From: Pleurotus djamor
Taxonomy: Eukaryota > Basidiomycota > Agaricomycetes > Agaricales > Pleurotaceae
NCBI GenBank assembly: GCA_029747585.1
Contig: JAPEVF010000041.1
Location: forward strand, 1 to 61,244
DNA: 61,244 nt
Direction: 5' to 3'
The notes beneath the pieces are model-generated. The model had not been told where the DNA came from and did not search any database. It worked only from the letters and a program-made list of their open reading frames with translations. The position numbers and the translations under genes were made by a program. Below are positions 42,881 through 54,883 of this stretch, piece after piece; the first letter of the stretch is position 1, and the number at the start of each line of letters is the position of its first letter.

Positions 42881-43623
42881 CTAGTCCTCTCTGGATACGC
42901 GGGGCATGTCAGGATGAGTGTGGGCGTAAAAGAAACAAGATACGCACTCTGGTGTTTCCCTCCGTAGGAAAAGTAGATCGATCGCTGCCGAGAAGGCCGC
43001 GAATGCCATGCCGCCACCAAAGGCTGCCTTTGGGCCCGAATTTCGAGCAAGGACTGCTCCTGCAAGGAAACCTGATGATACCGAGTTGTATATGTCGTTT
43101 TTGGCGCGATACTATGCAACACAGTTAGATGAATGAGATAAGAGACGAGGTGTTGGGTACTCAACAGATTCTATAACGCATTCTATTCCAGCGAAGAGAG
43201 CTCCGACCTTTCCGAAGCCTTTTCCACTTGTCCACATCCCACGACCCATTTCTTTCATGACTTCCCGAGCTTTTTGGTGGGCTTTTAGACCGGCTTGCGA
43301 CTGCTGTCGGAGGATGGGATCCTCGTACGCGAAGGATGCCGACATTAACGAAAAAAATGCACCAATACCGAACCCTAGAGTAGAAACCAGTGAATTAGGG
43401 TGATTCTTAATAAGAAAAGGCGACGAGGGACGTTACCTGCACCACCCGCAAGAACGGTCTTAACCGCGCAGGATTCCATGGCCATAGCTGTGTAGCCTTC
43501 CCATTTTTTCTGTTGGTCGAGGGCAGCTCGGTCTTCTTCAGTGAAGCCTGGAGGTAGAGGCTCCTTTCCAGGAGCGTAGATCGGAGCCTGGCCTGGAAAG
43601 CCCGTGAAGGACCTCCCGTTCAT
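42881..43623 (-). CDS. TIM22: Tim22, carrier translocase of the inner mitochondrial membrane
   Basis: Three exons. Landmarks in order are [16 protein letters not shown] (first helix with the conserved Cys), [44 protein letters not shown] (the Tim17/22/23 signature), [29 protein letters not shown] and [18 protein letters not shown]. This is the channel subunit of the TIM22 complex, which inserts metabolite carriers into the mitochondrial inner membrane. The N-terminus is Pro-rich ([15 protein letters not shown]). The C-terminus runs about 18 residues beyond the usual end before the stop at 42881. The start codon is 176 bp from that of the divergent RdRP gene, so the two share a promoter region. 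Confidence 0.92.
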
Positions 43624-43799
43624 GATTCCGAGTGGATTGAAACGGACTCGGAGGTCCCTGAGTGAAAAGTGGTTGTTTGTCGATGTATGTCAAGAGCTTT
43701 GGTTGCTGCCGTCCGGTGGCACGACGCGTTCAGGTTTCACGCGTCGGCCATGTGGCTTTCGTGTTCTTCCTTTCCGCTATCATTGGCATCGACGGCCAA

Positions 43800-46700
43800 A
43801 TGGACGCGCAAGACAGAGGCTTACAGCTCACTATACGCTATCTCGATAGAGATTCTAACAAATGGGATGTTACTCGAGCCATCGCTGCTGTGCTTCATTC
43901 GGACGAGTTCAGTCGAACGGAACCTGGAGAACGGAAGGTTAACTTCGAAGTAATGCTCAACCCAAGCAAAGCCGGAGGCGTCGGTAACGACGGTACTGGA
44001 AAGATGATTATCCCAAACTCCTCCATCGCGAATCGTTTTCTAAGATGGGTGAAGGATCGTCCTCTCAAGATGGGCAAAGCCAAGCTACGGTTCTATCCTG
44101 AAGGCGTACCGCTCAACTGGAAGCAGCAAACGCTTGCGAGGACACCCTACGTTGATCCAAACGTCGAGGAACAACATGAACGGATTACGCGTAATCTAAG
44201 CGATGCCATCCGCCTAGATGCGATCCAGTTCGGCACATACTATAGACCAGCCTATCCGTCCAGTGAGAAGGATCCTTTGGCTCCAAGGGCATTCTCTATC
44301 GAATATGAGAAGGATCTGGTCTCAAACATCGGATGGCTGCGCTTTGCATACGACCACAAGCTCCTGTACATCGAGGTTCGTCATGCCTGCTTGGTTGTAT
44401 CCGAAAGATATTACAACTGAATAGGTTGGGGATCCGTCGCGCGAAAACTATGGCTTCAGGATTTCGATACCATTCCACAGCATCAAAGTGGTTGGCGCAG
44501 GTTACGATGGAAAGCCTTGTAAGCACCACATATGCTTCCTCATGAACCAACCTTGAATGGGTTCTCTTCCAGATCTATGTTTCGATACACATACACCACC
44601 TATCCTAGAAGCCATTCACTTTCATGCTCCTATGTATCAACGCGGTCATCCAGAGAAAGATAAGGTCCGGCGCAGAGTCGGTTCATTGGATGAAGCTCAT
44701 GCAGCGGTCTCCCCTTTCGCCCATCAAATACGCCTTAACCTGTTTCACGACTTTAATGACGATATGATAGAGAAGTTTGTTAGCTTGTGCAAGCATGCTG
44801 AACTCGATCACCAGAAGCTCATCATTAGGTGCAGACCAACCCAGCAAATAGATGCCTCCCGAAGATACTTTTTCGCGACCTTGAACCGGACACACAGACG
44901 AATATTTCAGAAGAACATATGGGTTCAATCATTGCCATGGGCAGTTGGGTTCCAAGTCGAACTTCTCCTTCACAATGCACTCCTCAATACCGAGGACATC
45001 CTAAACGCGCTTCGACCACTCATCGATGATTTGTGTTCAGAGCACTCGCACGACAATGGATTGTATGTTGGCGACTTGCTACGTCAATATGCTGAGATCT
45101 TAAAAGACAAGTCTCCTCGAGAAAGCCCATTGGCTTGTTTCAAGCGTCTACAGTCCTCCTGGCGACCTCTCCCTGCGAGACTGCCCCCAGGCCATTTCAA
45201 CTGTCGCCATGTTACGTTTACCCCAACTCGATTGATCCTCGAGGGGCCGTATGCCATCCAGTCCAACCGAGTCATTCGCCAGTATTCCGGCTATGAAGAA
45301 CACTTCATTCGTGTTGACTTTCGGGATGAAGACATGCTCAACTATCGTTGGGACCGCGCTGTTGATGGCGCATCGTTTATTCGTGAACGTGTTGGCCGTA
45401 TTTTGAAAGAAGGATTTGAACTTGCTGGAAAGTCGTTCGAGTTTCTTGCTTACTCCCAGTCAGCTCTGAGGGAGCATGCTGTGTGGTTCATCAATCCCTT
45501 CCAGCACCATGAACAAGGTTGGATAACATCGGGATCCATCAGGTCTTCTCTGGGCACCTTTGAAGGCGTACTCCTGCGACAACCGTCCAAGTATGCTGCT
45601 CGTCTAGCGCAAGCCTTCACGGCCACCGATCCATCGGTGAGCATCAAGCGCTCCCAGTGGCGCGTTGCTCCNGACATTATCGATAAGCATGATCGACAAT
45701 TTACGGATGGATGTGGGACCATTTCACAGTCGTTAGCCAACAAAATATGGGACGCGCTTGAACGTGGGGGAAAGACGATCAAGCCAACAGCGGTCTGTAC
45801 CCGACGCCCTATAGAAATCCCTATCGCTGACTCAGTTTAGTTTCAAATCAGATTTCTGGGCTTTAAGGGCGTTGTTAGTGTCGACGAACATATTGGTAAA
45901 TGGGGTGAGGGGATTGATATGGTGCTCAGAGATTCCATGCAGAAATTTAAGCATCCTTCGGAGGATGTTGAGGATTCAGAGGCAGAGATCGAAATTGCGG
46001 AGTCGTTCGAACGGCCCATGCCTGCGTACCTCAACAGGTGAGCTCTGCGATTCAAGTGAAGTCCCCGCCAACTAATCGCCTTCCGCGGAAAGACCACTGA
46101 TCATGTTGCTTGAAGATGGTGGTGTCAAACAAAACGCTTTCCTCGACCTCCAGCAATCGACCGAAGCTCGCGCCAAAATGATTCATGACTCGTATGAAAA
46201 GTTTGAGGAACTTNTGCGCGCTCATGGTCTTGGGAATCCATACAGGCTATCTGCCCTNNTACAGCGCTTGAAAGACCTGGATCTNTCACCTCGCCCCAGA
46301 TCGACNTCCTACTTTGACACCCCATTCTTACACCATCTTCGGCAAGTCTCCATGGTCACCGTGCTACGAGAAATCAAGCACCAAGCTCGCATCCTTGTTC
46401 CGAATAGCTATCTCCTCGTGGGCGTTGCCGATGAAGGACCTGCGTATGTTAAGGCCGGTCACCAAAATGTGTTCGTCCTTCCTGAAGGCCGGATATATGG
46501 TACATACTTTCTCTGTGCATCCTGAATCTTGTCATTGATGATGGATCTGTGCAGCTTGCGTCCAGAAACCGGAGGATCCTGAACCNACATGGCTGCATGG
46601 AGCTTGTACNATTTCGAGGAGCCCCGTCGTCCATCCTGGTGACAGTGAGTCCATCTGATGATTCTGTGCCCAATGACTCGAACTCAGAGGNAATAGTACA

Positions 46701-48161
46701 AAGAGTACTCGCAATCGGCAAACCACCTCCAGACAAACTCTGTTCCTTTGCGAAGTTGAGGAATGTGGTTGTCTTTTCTTCCCAAGGTGCATAACGCTCC
46801 ACTCTGGGTGTGATCGTGTTAATGTGTAAACAGGAAGTAGACCGCTGCCGTCTTGCTTAGGAGGCGGTGATCTTGACGGGTATGTATCCCCCCTAGTTTC
46901 AAGCAACGTCCTGATTCATCGTAACCCTGGAACTNNAGGGANACTTATTCAGTGATGCAACACCCTCCNCTTCTCGCTCCCAGTCACAATCGACCAGCTG
47001 AGTACGAGGCGATCAAAGCAAAGGAGCTNGATAGAGATTGCACCGTTGAGGACATCTGCGATTTCATTGTNGAATACATCAATTCAGATGTCTTGGTAAA
47101 ATGTTTGCCACTCAGATGTACTCATGTCATATTCAAGTCTTTTCTAGGGTTTGGTATCGGATCGACATTTGATCATAGCAGGTGAGCTATCTACCCTCCG
47201 TGAAAGAGTCCCAACCTAATATACTTCTTATAGATCAATCATTGGTAATTGGGAATCTCTGGTACTCGTTGTTATCCTCCGGAGAACTCATTCAACCTTT
47301 CAGCTAGGCTCAAAGGATCCGGATTGCTTGAAATTAGCCAAGCTTCACTCGAACGTACGTTTCTTTTGCCCTAGAGCACATCTACCGATCTCATCGCTCT
47401 CGCAGGCCGTCGATTACGCCAAACATGGTGTNCCTGTTAACATCAATGAAGATGGCGAGGATNCTCTTCCCAAGACCTTGATTCGCTGCAAACCNGATTG
47501 GCACGCCGCGGAAGTGGTCGCTCCTCGACACGTTGACTACTACGATTCNTATCGTGCGCTTGGCCTCTTATTTAGATCCATCACNCTTCATGACCCAAAT
47601 TTCAACGAATGGAAGAGTGAAAGCAAAGTTGATCCTTCGAATAACCGCCTTTCGGACAAGCTTCGACCGCTTTTGAAGAAGTACATTCCTTCGTATCGAG
47701 ACCCCGATGGAAAATGCGAGGCCACCCGACAGCTATTCCATCAATATACCAACGAGCTGCGGTATATATGCAAGACTCATACCACGAGTAATGAAGCAGG
47801 AAGTCGCCTGATAGAGTCGGAGGCTGTTGTTGGCACTATTCTTGCCAAGTGCTCGCAGAAGCGGTGGCGAAAGGACAGGGTGTACCGGATGCGGACCCAC
47901 ACTTCNGTCTTGGTGCGAGAGATACAGAACCAGCTGCTTGATCAAACGAATCAGTCAACNCTGGTTCAAAGCTTGGAGAAGGGCTGGAAAGCGTGGTATC
48001 ATGCCCTCCANCATTATGTCGACTTCGGAGCGAATAGCTTTGGTATCATNGGATTAAACGTCGTNTTNGATTGCTTGGAGAAGCTGGGGGANGTNGANGA
48101 GGAAGAGGAGCCACCATCGTTCAGCTCTGCTGACGACGAGTTTGAGTCGTTCTATGAGTAA
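43800..48161 (+). CDS. RNA-dependent RNA polymerase (QDE-1 type, RNA silencing)
   Basis: A multi-exon gene of roughly 1,200 residues. The N-terminal part (QLTIRYL, WDVTRAIAAVLHS) is followed by the long conserved region of eukaryotic RdRPs (HVTFTPTRLILEGPY, NRVIRQYSGYEEHFIRVDFRDED). Further on are VQIRFLGFKGVVSVD, a patch around ARILVPNSYLLVGVADE and the catalytic motif CLGGGDLDGDTYSV with the Asp triad. This cell-encoded enzyme makes double-stranded RNA for small-RNA silencing. The DLDGD Gly codon is split by an intron at about 46880-46938. The frame is open upstream to 43662 and the true start could be earlier, but 43800 (MDAQDRG) directly precedes conserved sequence. Several N calls are present in the 3' half. 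It is divergent from Tim22 and convergent with the 5-alpha-reductase gene, with 39 bp between stops. Confidence 0.92.
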
Positions 48162-48200
48162 GNGTAGGGTATTATGTATAGCGTCTNNGTGCATGTTCAA

Positions 48201-49189
48201 TTACAAAATGTAGGGTATGACGATGGTTCGATTCTTGGGGTAACTGTCTCCAAACTTTTTGCGGTACCAAAGGTGGCCCTTGTACGCACGAGGGAACATC
48301 AAGAGAATCTCTAAGATGAAAAATATGTAAGGGGGCGTTAAGCTTGGCCAGAATGGNTTANTTNGGGATGGGAGCGTCGTNATTGATNTCCAAGTGAAGT
48401 TGTGTNCCGAGGGGAGGGANGGNATNGGNGCTATNGCCAANGCGAGGCCGAGCCATTCGAACCATTCGCAGAGATAGTTNGGGAATGAGACGTATTCGAA
48501 CAGGAGACCACGAGGGATGGCGTAGTGTTCTCCGGTAGACTTTTCTCTCTTCTTTTCTGCGTTGCGACGGAGGTTCATGAGCAGTTCGTCGTGTATGATG
48601 TTGCCAACCAAGCCTGCCGCCCACATGGAAAGGCCGAGATACCACAAAGTTGACGGAACGCGTTCCATATACTCCTGNCCNTCCGNCGACGCGATGTATG
48701 TTCCCATCANAGAGCCATTCATGACGTTGAAGAACATCCCAGAGAAAAGAACNGAGACATGCGATTTCGAGCGTGACGGGGCNCGCAACGGTGAAANAAT
48801 TGCGCGNTTGAGGTANTGNATNAGATANGCNATGACTACNACNTTGGANNGNGNNNTGAGGTGNGNCNTNACTGCNTNNANGNNGCCNNTGCCAACCNNA
48901 GNTTTGGTTTCNCGAATGATTGCGTTTATGAGAGTGATGGGTGANACCAACTCCATTATTATCCACGAGCGAATGCCATCGATATANAAGANTGAAGCTG
49001 CATTTTCAGGCGTNAANCGGCCNAACCGAGCGTTGATGAAGAATGTAACGAAGAATATNAGAACGGCCAGCAGNGTGAAGTATTTCCGTCCACCTGAATC
49101 AGAATGGAAGTTANTTNCGAAGCNTATCATAACGTAAACGTATGGGACTCACAGTCGTACAAACTTGTTTCTGGCGGTAACTTGATCAT
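48201..49189 (-). CDS. 3-oxo-5-alpha-steroid 4-dehydrogenase (SRD5A/DET2) family protein
   Basis: Exon 1 is tiny (MIKLPPETSLYD from 49189) and splices into GRKYF. The protein has several hydrophobic helices (FFVTFFINARFG, GIRSWIIMELVSPITL). It ends with the family's C-terminal domain: IPRGLLFEYVSFPNYLCEW, then after the last helix AYKGHLWYRKKFGDSYPKN, close to the stop. This NADPH-dependent membrane reductase family includes steroid 5-alpha-reductases and polyprenol or enoyl reductases; the substrate here is open. The middle (48780-48900) has many N calls that hide about 40 residues. Start codons of this gene and the divergent frame at 49257 are only 67 bp apart. Confidence 0.82.
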
Positions 49190-49256
49190 AATTGGTGATG
49201 ACGAAGACTGGCCTTCGGTGGTGTTCCCCACACTGTCGGAGGTGTAGCGTGGAAAT

Positions 49257-50200
49257 TTGGTGGCCCAGGGTCAGCGGATGACAGCCCCGCTTCCTGCTCG
49301 TCGTGCTCAATGTCCTTCGTCGTCGTCTCCCATGGCCATGAAGCGACCATCCTCATTCGCTGATATTATGGCCCAAGCCAAGGTGGTCTGCCAAGAGACC
49401 GAATTTGAAAAGCGGAAACGGAAGCGAACACGCTTTCGAAAGGCTCCGTCGTCTACGACATCCACCTCGTCCTCAACGTCGACCGGAGAAATAGCGCAGC
49501 CCTCCGATGTAGGTCCGTCAACATTCAAGTTTTCGATACATCAAAGNCAGCAGTCGAAAAGCTTCATTGACATGGGTCACTCAATGATGACTTTTCGCGT
49601 TCCTCTCCCATCTGGTGCCAGTATTTCGACATCGACGTCCACCAACNCGCTTCCACAGGCGCCATTCACATTCACNGTGCCGCTTACGGCCACGGCANCA
49701 CCNAGCTCAGCTATTGTAGAGNCCTCTGAGGCGCTTTCAATGCCACAAACTTTTCCNTGTTCATCNTTTNTGCATTCGGCACCNTCGCCTCCNCAAATAA
49801 TAGCTTCAGTCAATGATNNTGNNCATCCAGCCTCTTNGGGAANCAATGTGAAAGAAACGACGGCTGCTCTACTATCTGCGCCTCCTGCTAGCGANCCNAG
49901 TGATCGGGNGTCCAACGCCCCNCCGTGTGGTCTGTTCAACANGCTGACGCGATCGAATCGCGTTGAATTAGCGCTCACCCTCCTCCAAGATGGAGGGATT
50001 GACCTCGCCAGCTTCATCTCGGATGTCTTGGACCCCCAGAATGAGANGTTCGNGTCTTGTCAAGACAGACTATACAATCATAATCAAGTGGCCGATATTC
50101 TCAACGTGGTCAGTGCTCACCCAAAGGGTAAGCGTCAATTGGAGGCATGGGTATCCGCTGAGGTAAGTCATGTTCTATCAGGTCGTTGACTTTTCTTAAT
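49257..50200 (+). CDS. Fragment resembling transposon-associated DUF6589-type protein N-terminus
   Basis: An open frame of 310 residues. The N-terminus is Ser/Thr-rich with a basic patch (KRKRKRTRFRKAP). The C-terminal third reads RVELALTLLQDGGIDLASFISDVLD, then DRLYNHNQVADILNVVSAHPKGK. From memory this arrangement resembles the beginning of large basidiomycete proteins annotated DUF6589, often found in mobile or host-domesticated elements; it needs a search to confirm. A second segment at 50209-50440 (SKAFSLCXSICEAMHRIL) could be the next exon but does not join in phase. The rest of such a protein is absent, so this is probably a truncated or decayed copy. Many N calls occur in 49650-49950. 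Confidence 0.4.
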
Positions 50201-51120
50201 TTTCTCTAGTGTACCACCCCAAACCCTCCAAGTTGACATCAAAGGCTTTTAGCCTATGCCNCAGTATCTGTGAGGCGATGCATAGAATCTTGTATGTTCC
50301 AATATCCTCAAGCNCTACTATCTTTCCGCTCATCGATGTACCTAGCTCCTTCCTTGTCGGCAATGATCAGCATCGTTCATTCAGACACACAGCTTCCATG
50401 CAGTTTGAAAAGTACGACCTGCAGGACCGGCGCGTGCCGCACTAGTACTGCCCCCTATGCTTCCGAACTATTGGATATGCCCCCGCCGCTGACCATCAGT
50501 TGGTTCCATCCTTCTTTGTGTATTCGGAGTCTGCTTTGAATCACTCCCGTGGGTCTTCGGCATTTTCACGCCCTCGATCTTGTTGATAAACTTTACTGTG
50601 CTGTAGAGATATAATACTTAATAGTGGAATACTNGTGGAATATAGGATAACNCCTACAAAGCAACCTGAGCGACTCAGGAGCGACGAACANNNCTNACTT
50701 ACTATTTGGGTCGTTTGCGGTGGACGTCGAACAATTTTGTACCTTTGCAGGTCCAGAGACTCCGACAATATCGCNGTTTCACCGTTATGAGACTTCANAA
50801 TCACGATCGCNCTCATNCNTTCGTTCAGCTCAATGGANTGGGTNGNAGCGACANACTTTGTCCTGATNAANANGNNNNNNNATAGGNAAGNATTTGAAGT
50901 CGCNTCNTNNNGNNTCTGNACGCTGTACAATCCTATCCGTGTGGCCATACACGACCAGATCCGCCCCGCACGANATCCCTGTGCCTTACTNAAATAATTT
51001 ANNAGACAGGTCAANGAANAAACCATGGGTTGGCCACCCTTGCTTNTCTTTTGTCCCCGTCTTCANCCCTCCGTCGTCGCGACCTGCGTTTTTCTGTCNA
51101 CNNTGANGAGTTCGTGAACG
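50201..51120. other. N-rich intergenic region
   Basis: Apart from the possible DUF6589-like exon at its left end, no gene is seen. Many N calls at 50690-50930 prevent a reliable reading. It contains the promoter of the CSC1-like gene. Confidence 0.35.
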
Positions 51121-54100
51121 ATGCCTTTCGATGTCGACCAAGTTGGCGACGCGTTGGACTCGGGGNGGACGTTGGCTCCGGAGGCTGTNGGCTCTCAAGT
51201 NNTGATCATGAGTGCAATCTCGGTAAGTGGCNNATGAATGCAAGTGCATTTCNACGCGTCGCTCACNTTATCCAATCAAGATCGTCACTGTACTACTATT
51301 CAACTTCCTCAGACCGAAGAACAAGGTATGTTACCTGAACGTCCCTCCGATCCACCTCCCATGAGCCGTTCACAGATCATCTACGAACCCAAAGTCAAGT
51401 ACCATGTTGGCGACAAGGCACCCCCTCGCATTTCTGACTCTATCTGCGGCTGGCTACCACCTCTTATTCACACGAAGGAACCAGAACTAGTCGAGAAAAT
51501 TGGTCTTGATGCTGTCGCCTTCTTGCGCTTCCTCCGAATGCTACGCTGGTATTTCGCTGGCGTCGCGATCTTGTCGTGTGGAGTCCTCATTCCCATAAAC
51601 GTCCTGTATAACCTGGAAAANGTTTCACCGCGCCGACGAGATATCCTCAGTATGATGACCATTCGAGACGTGAAAGGACCGCGTCTCTACGCCCCAGTCG
51701 CCCTTTCCTACATCATCACTCTCCTCCTCATGGGTATGATATATTATCACTGGAAGCAAATGTCTCGACTTCGCAAAGACTGGTTTCGCTCACCGGAATA
51801 CGTCCGATCGTTCTATGCACGAACCCTCCAGATCACCCACGTCCCCAAGAAACACCAGACGGACGAGGGAATTCGCCATGTTCTCCAGAGTATTGATATG
51901 CCATATCCAGCCACAGCTGTGCATATTGGTCGCAAGGTTGGAAAGCTCCCAGAGCTGATCGACTATCATAACCAAGCTGTGCGGGAGTTGGAGAATATTT
52001 TGGTGAAGTACTTAAAAGGTGGTCGGATAGGGAAGAAGAGGCCCACCATTCGTATTGGTGGTTGTTGTGGCATGGGCGGACAAAAGAAAGATGCTATCGA
52101 CTATTACACGTCAGTCTTGTCCGCTCACCATTTCACATCATTGCTGACCCTTGCTTTCAGGACCAAACTCAAGCGCACTGAAGCTGCTGTCGAACAGTAT
52201 CGTGCACAAATCGACACACGCAAAGCTGAAAACTACGGATTCGCTTCCTTAGCTGCTGTCCCATATGGTGTGCCCATCTCTGAATCTTTCACCCCCGTAT
52301 CTAACGTATGGCTTGTTACAGCCCATANCGTTGCTCGCTTGCTTGAAGGAAAGCATCCCAAGGGAACTACCATCGCCCTCGCTCCAAACCCGAAAGATAT
52401 CGTAAGACATCCTTCTTCTGGAATCCCTCTACGTGGTGTTGATATCCTTGTGCAGATTTGGGAAAATATGACCAAGTCTGATTTTGCCATCGCTCGCAAG
52501 CGAATGTGCGGTTTCTGGTGGCTAGCTGTCTTCTGCTTCCTCAATTTGATCCCTTTGTTGGTGGTTGCCATCCTTGCCAACATTGACGCAGTAGGTGTCT
52601 TCATGGCGTTGACCTTACTCTGTTATTGTCGTACTCATCACCTACACAGTTTCGAAGCACCGGATACATTACATTCTTGGACAGTTGGTCGGACTCATCC
52701 CCTCTTACATTCGCCATCGTCTCTGGTATTCTTCCGCCTGCCGTCGCGGCCTTTTTCACGTACTTTTTGCCCAAAGTCATGAGATGGCTGACACAGTACA
52801 TGGGTGCACTGACCCATGCCCGTCTCGACCGTGCCGTCATTGCTCGCTATTTCGCTTTCTTGGTCATTTCGCAGCTCATCATTTTCACTTTGATTGGCGT
52901 CGTTTTCAGTAAGCTGCAGGGCTCTTGGGTGTTTGGTGTATTTATTCACGCTCTCTTTTCCAGACTCGGTCGCTGAGATAGTGAGGCAGATAGGCCGAGG
53001 TCAATCTGCGACAACCATCTTGAAAAGCCTGAACAGTAAGCATCTTGCCGCGCCCTCGGCACTCTCACTTATATGCTACTCTTAGAACTCCCAGGAAGCA
53101 TCCATCGAACGTATATCAATCAGGCGTCGTATTGGCTGAAATGGTTCCCGTAAGTTTAGATGTATTTTGCGTTTGATTCTTCCCCTAATCTTTCTATCAG
53201 AATGCGCGGTTTCCTGGTTGTCTTTGACCTGGCTCAGATCCTCAATCTACTCTGGATATCTCTGAAGACTAGGTAAGCTCTTTTCAGTCAACTTGTACCG
53301 ACTCTGTTCTGATTTTTGTCCCCACCACCAGATTGTTTGGAAGAACACCAAGAGACATCAGGGANTGGACTCAACCCCCCGATTTCGAATACGCGATTTA
53401 CTAGTGAGTACCTTCTTGTTTGACTCGTGCAACTCTCACTCATCGCCAACTCTAGCTCTAACCTTGTGGGTATCCACGAACTTCTGCCGTCTATCTTGCT
53501 CAACGATTTATCTAGTTGTTCATGGCTGCTGTCGGACTCTTGTTCGCACCTCTTGCGCCGCTGGTCGCTCTTGCCGCTGCTATTGTGTTCTGGATGAGTT
53601 CATGGGTGTATAAGTATCAGCTCATGTTCGTTTTTGTCTCTAAAGTTGAGTCTGGTGGGGTGAGTGAACAGTCCCTTTCTATGCCTNCATACCCTCAACC
53701 CTCCTTATTTTCATAGCGTCTATGGAACGTGGTTATCAATCGCTTGCTTTTCTCAACCATTTTAATGCAACTACTAGTTGTCCTGAGTATGTCCCAGCTT
53801 CTCCTCGTTCTATTCAAGCCGCTAACGACCGCATCCAGCTATTGGACTCCAAGACAAATTCCGATCTTTGAAATGGATTTCTACGGTCCCTCCCATTATA
53901 TTGGTACTTCTCTTCAAGNTCTTCATCTCGAAGAAGTTCGGCTCCCAGTTCCGATACTACATCCCGACCGAAGAGGAACTGCGCGACGCCAAAATCCATT
54001 CTGCAAGAGCCGATGCTAGGGGCCATCGTCTCGAACATCGCTTCGGGCATCCCTCCCTCCATTCTGAACTTTTCACCCCTATGGTCCACGCCAAGATGAT

Positions 54101-54725
54101 GCCGCTTCTTGGAGAAGTTTATCACGGTAAAATTGGCGATTCATCGCTTCCCAAGGGCGACCATGACCATCAGAAGGAGAATGTCCAAGTCGTTGAAGGA
54201 ATACGCATTGCCGCTATCGAACAAAACGACTTGGCCTATGATCCTGTCCTTTATCAAAGAGATAGAGGGGAGTTCGATTGGGATGGTCAGTCCATGGCCA
54301 CCACGAATATACTCGGAAGCGATACCAACACCGTGTATTCGTATTCAAAATCACCCTATACTCCGAGTCCTGGCCTACCCACGTATGGGTACGATTCATA
54401 CTTGCAACCTGGGCCTACCCCGTCGGAGGGTGCTCGTCCCGGATCGACGTCTTCATGGATTGCACCCGAATACTTCCCTCAACACCAGGCCGTCCCTTCT
54501 GTCTATTCCGATGGATCAACCATGATGTCGCGGCCTACATCCCCTCCACAAGGCCAAGCTGGCCCCAATTGGTATCCGCAACAATCGAACCCCGGTGTCG
54601 ATGTCTATGCTTCGCATTCGGTCCCTCAGCCTCATGACCGTCGGTATAGTTCTCCGGGCGACGCAGGTAGTCCTTCAGTATCGTACCCCCCTCCTTCTGG
54701 ACCTCCCAATTTACCCCAATTATAA
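51121..54725 (+). CDS. CSC1/OSCA/TMEM63-family calcium-permeable channel
   Basis: A multi-exon gene of roughly 950 residues. Exon 1 (51121-51222) and exon 2 (51281-51325) give the first helix, LIMSAISIVTVLLFNFLRPKNK. Exon 3 from 51376 starts IIYEPKVKYHVGDKAPPRIS and carries the conserved cytosolic start, GLDAVAFLRFLRMLRWYFA. Then come ITHVPKKHQTDEGI and PNPKDIVRHPSSG in the soluble domain and the channel core: FCFLNLIPLLVVAILANI, LPKVMRWLTQYMGALTH, YFAFLVISQLIIFTLIGVV, LFAPLAPLVALAAAIVFW and YKYQLMFVF. The C-terminal tail of about 200 residues is hydrophilic and rich in Pro, Ser, Tyr and Gly. This family forms osmo/mechanosensitive Ca2+-permeable channels, or in fungi Rsn1-like membrane proteins. 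Confidence 0.92.
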
Positions 54726-54883
54726 CTATAAGGAGGGAACCATGTCGATTTCTTTTTCAATTTTTGGGTGCACTTACTTGTATGATTCTCCTTTAACGAA
54801 GTCACGATACTACCTTTTACATAATATACTATACACGACTGACTCTGATCCTAAACCCCTTCTCTTTCATCCCATGATCTTGC

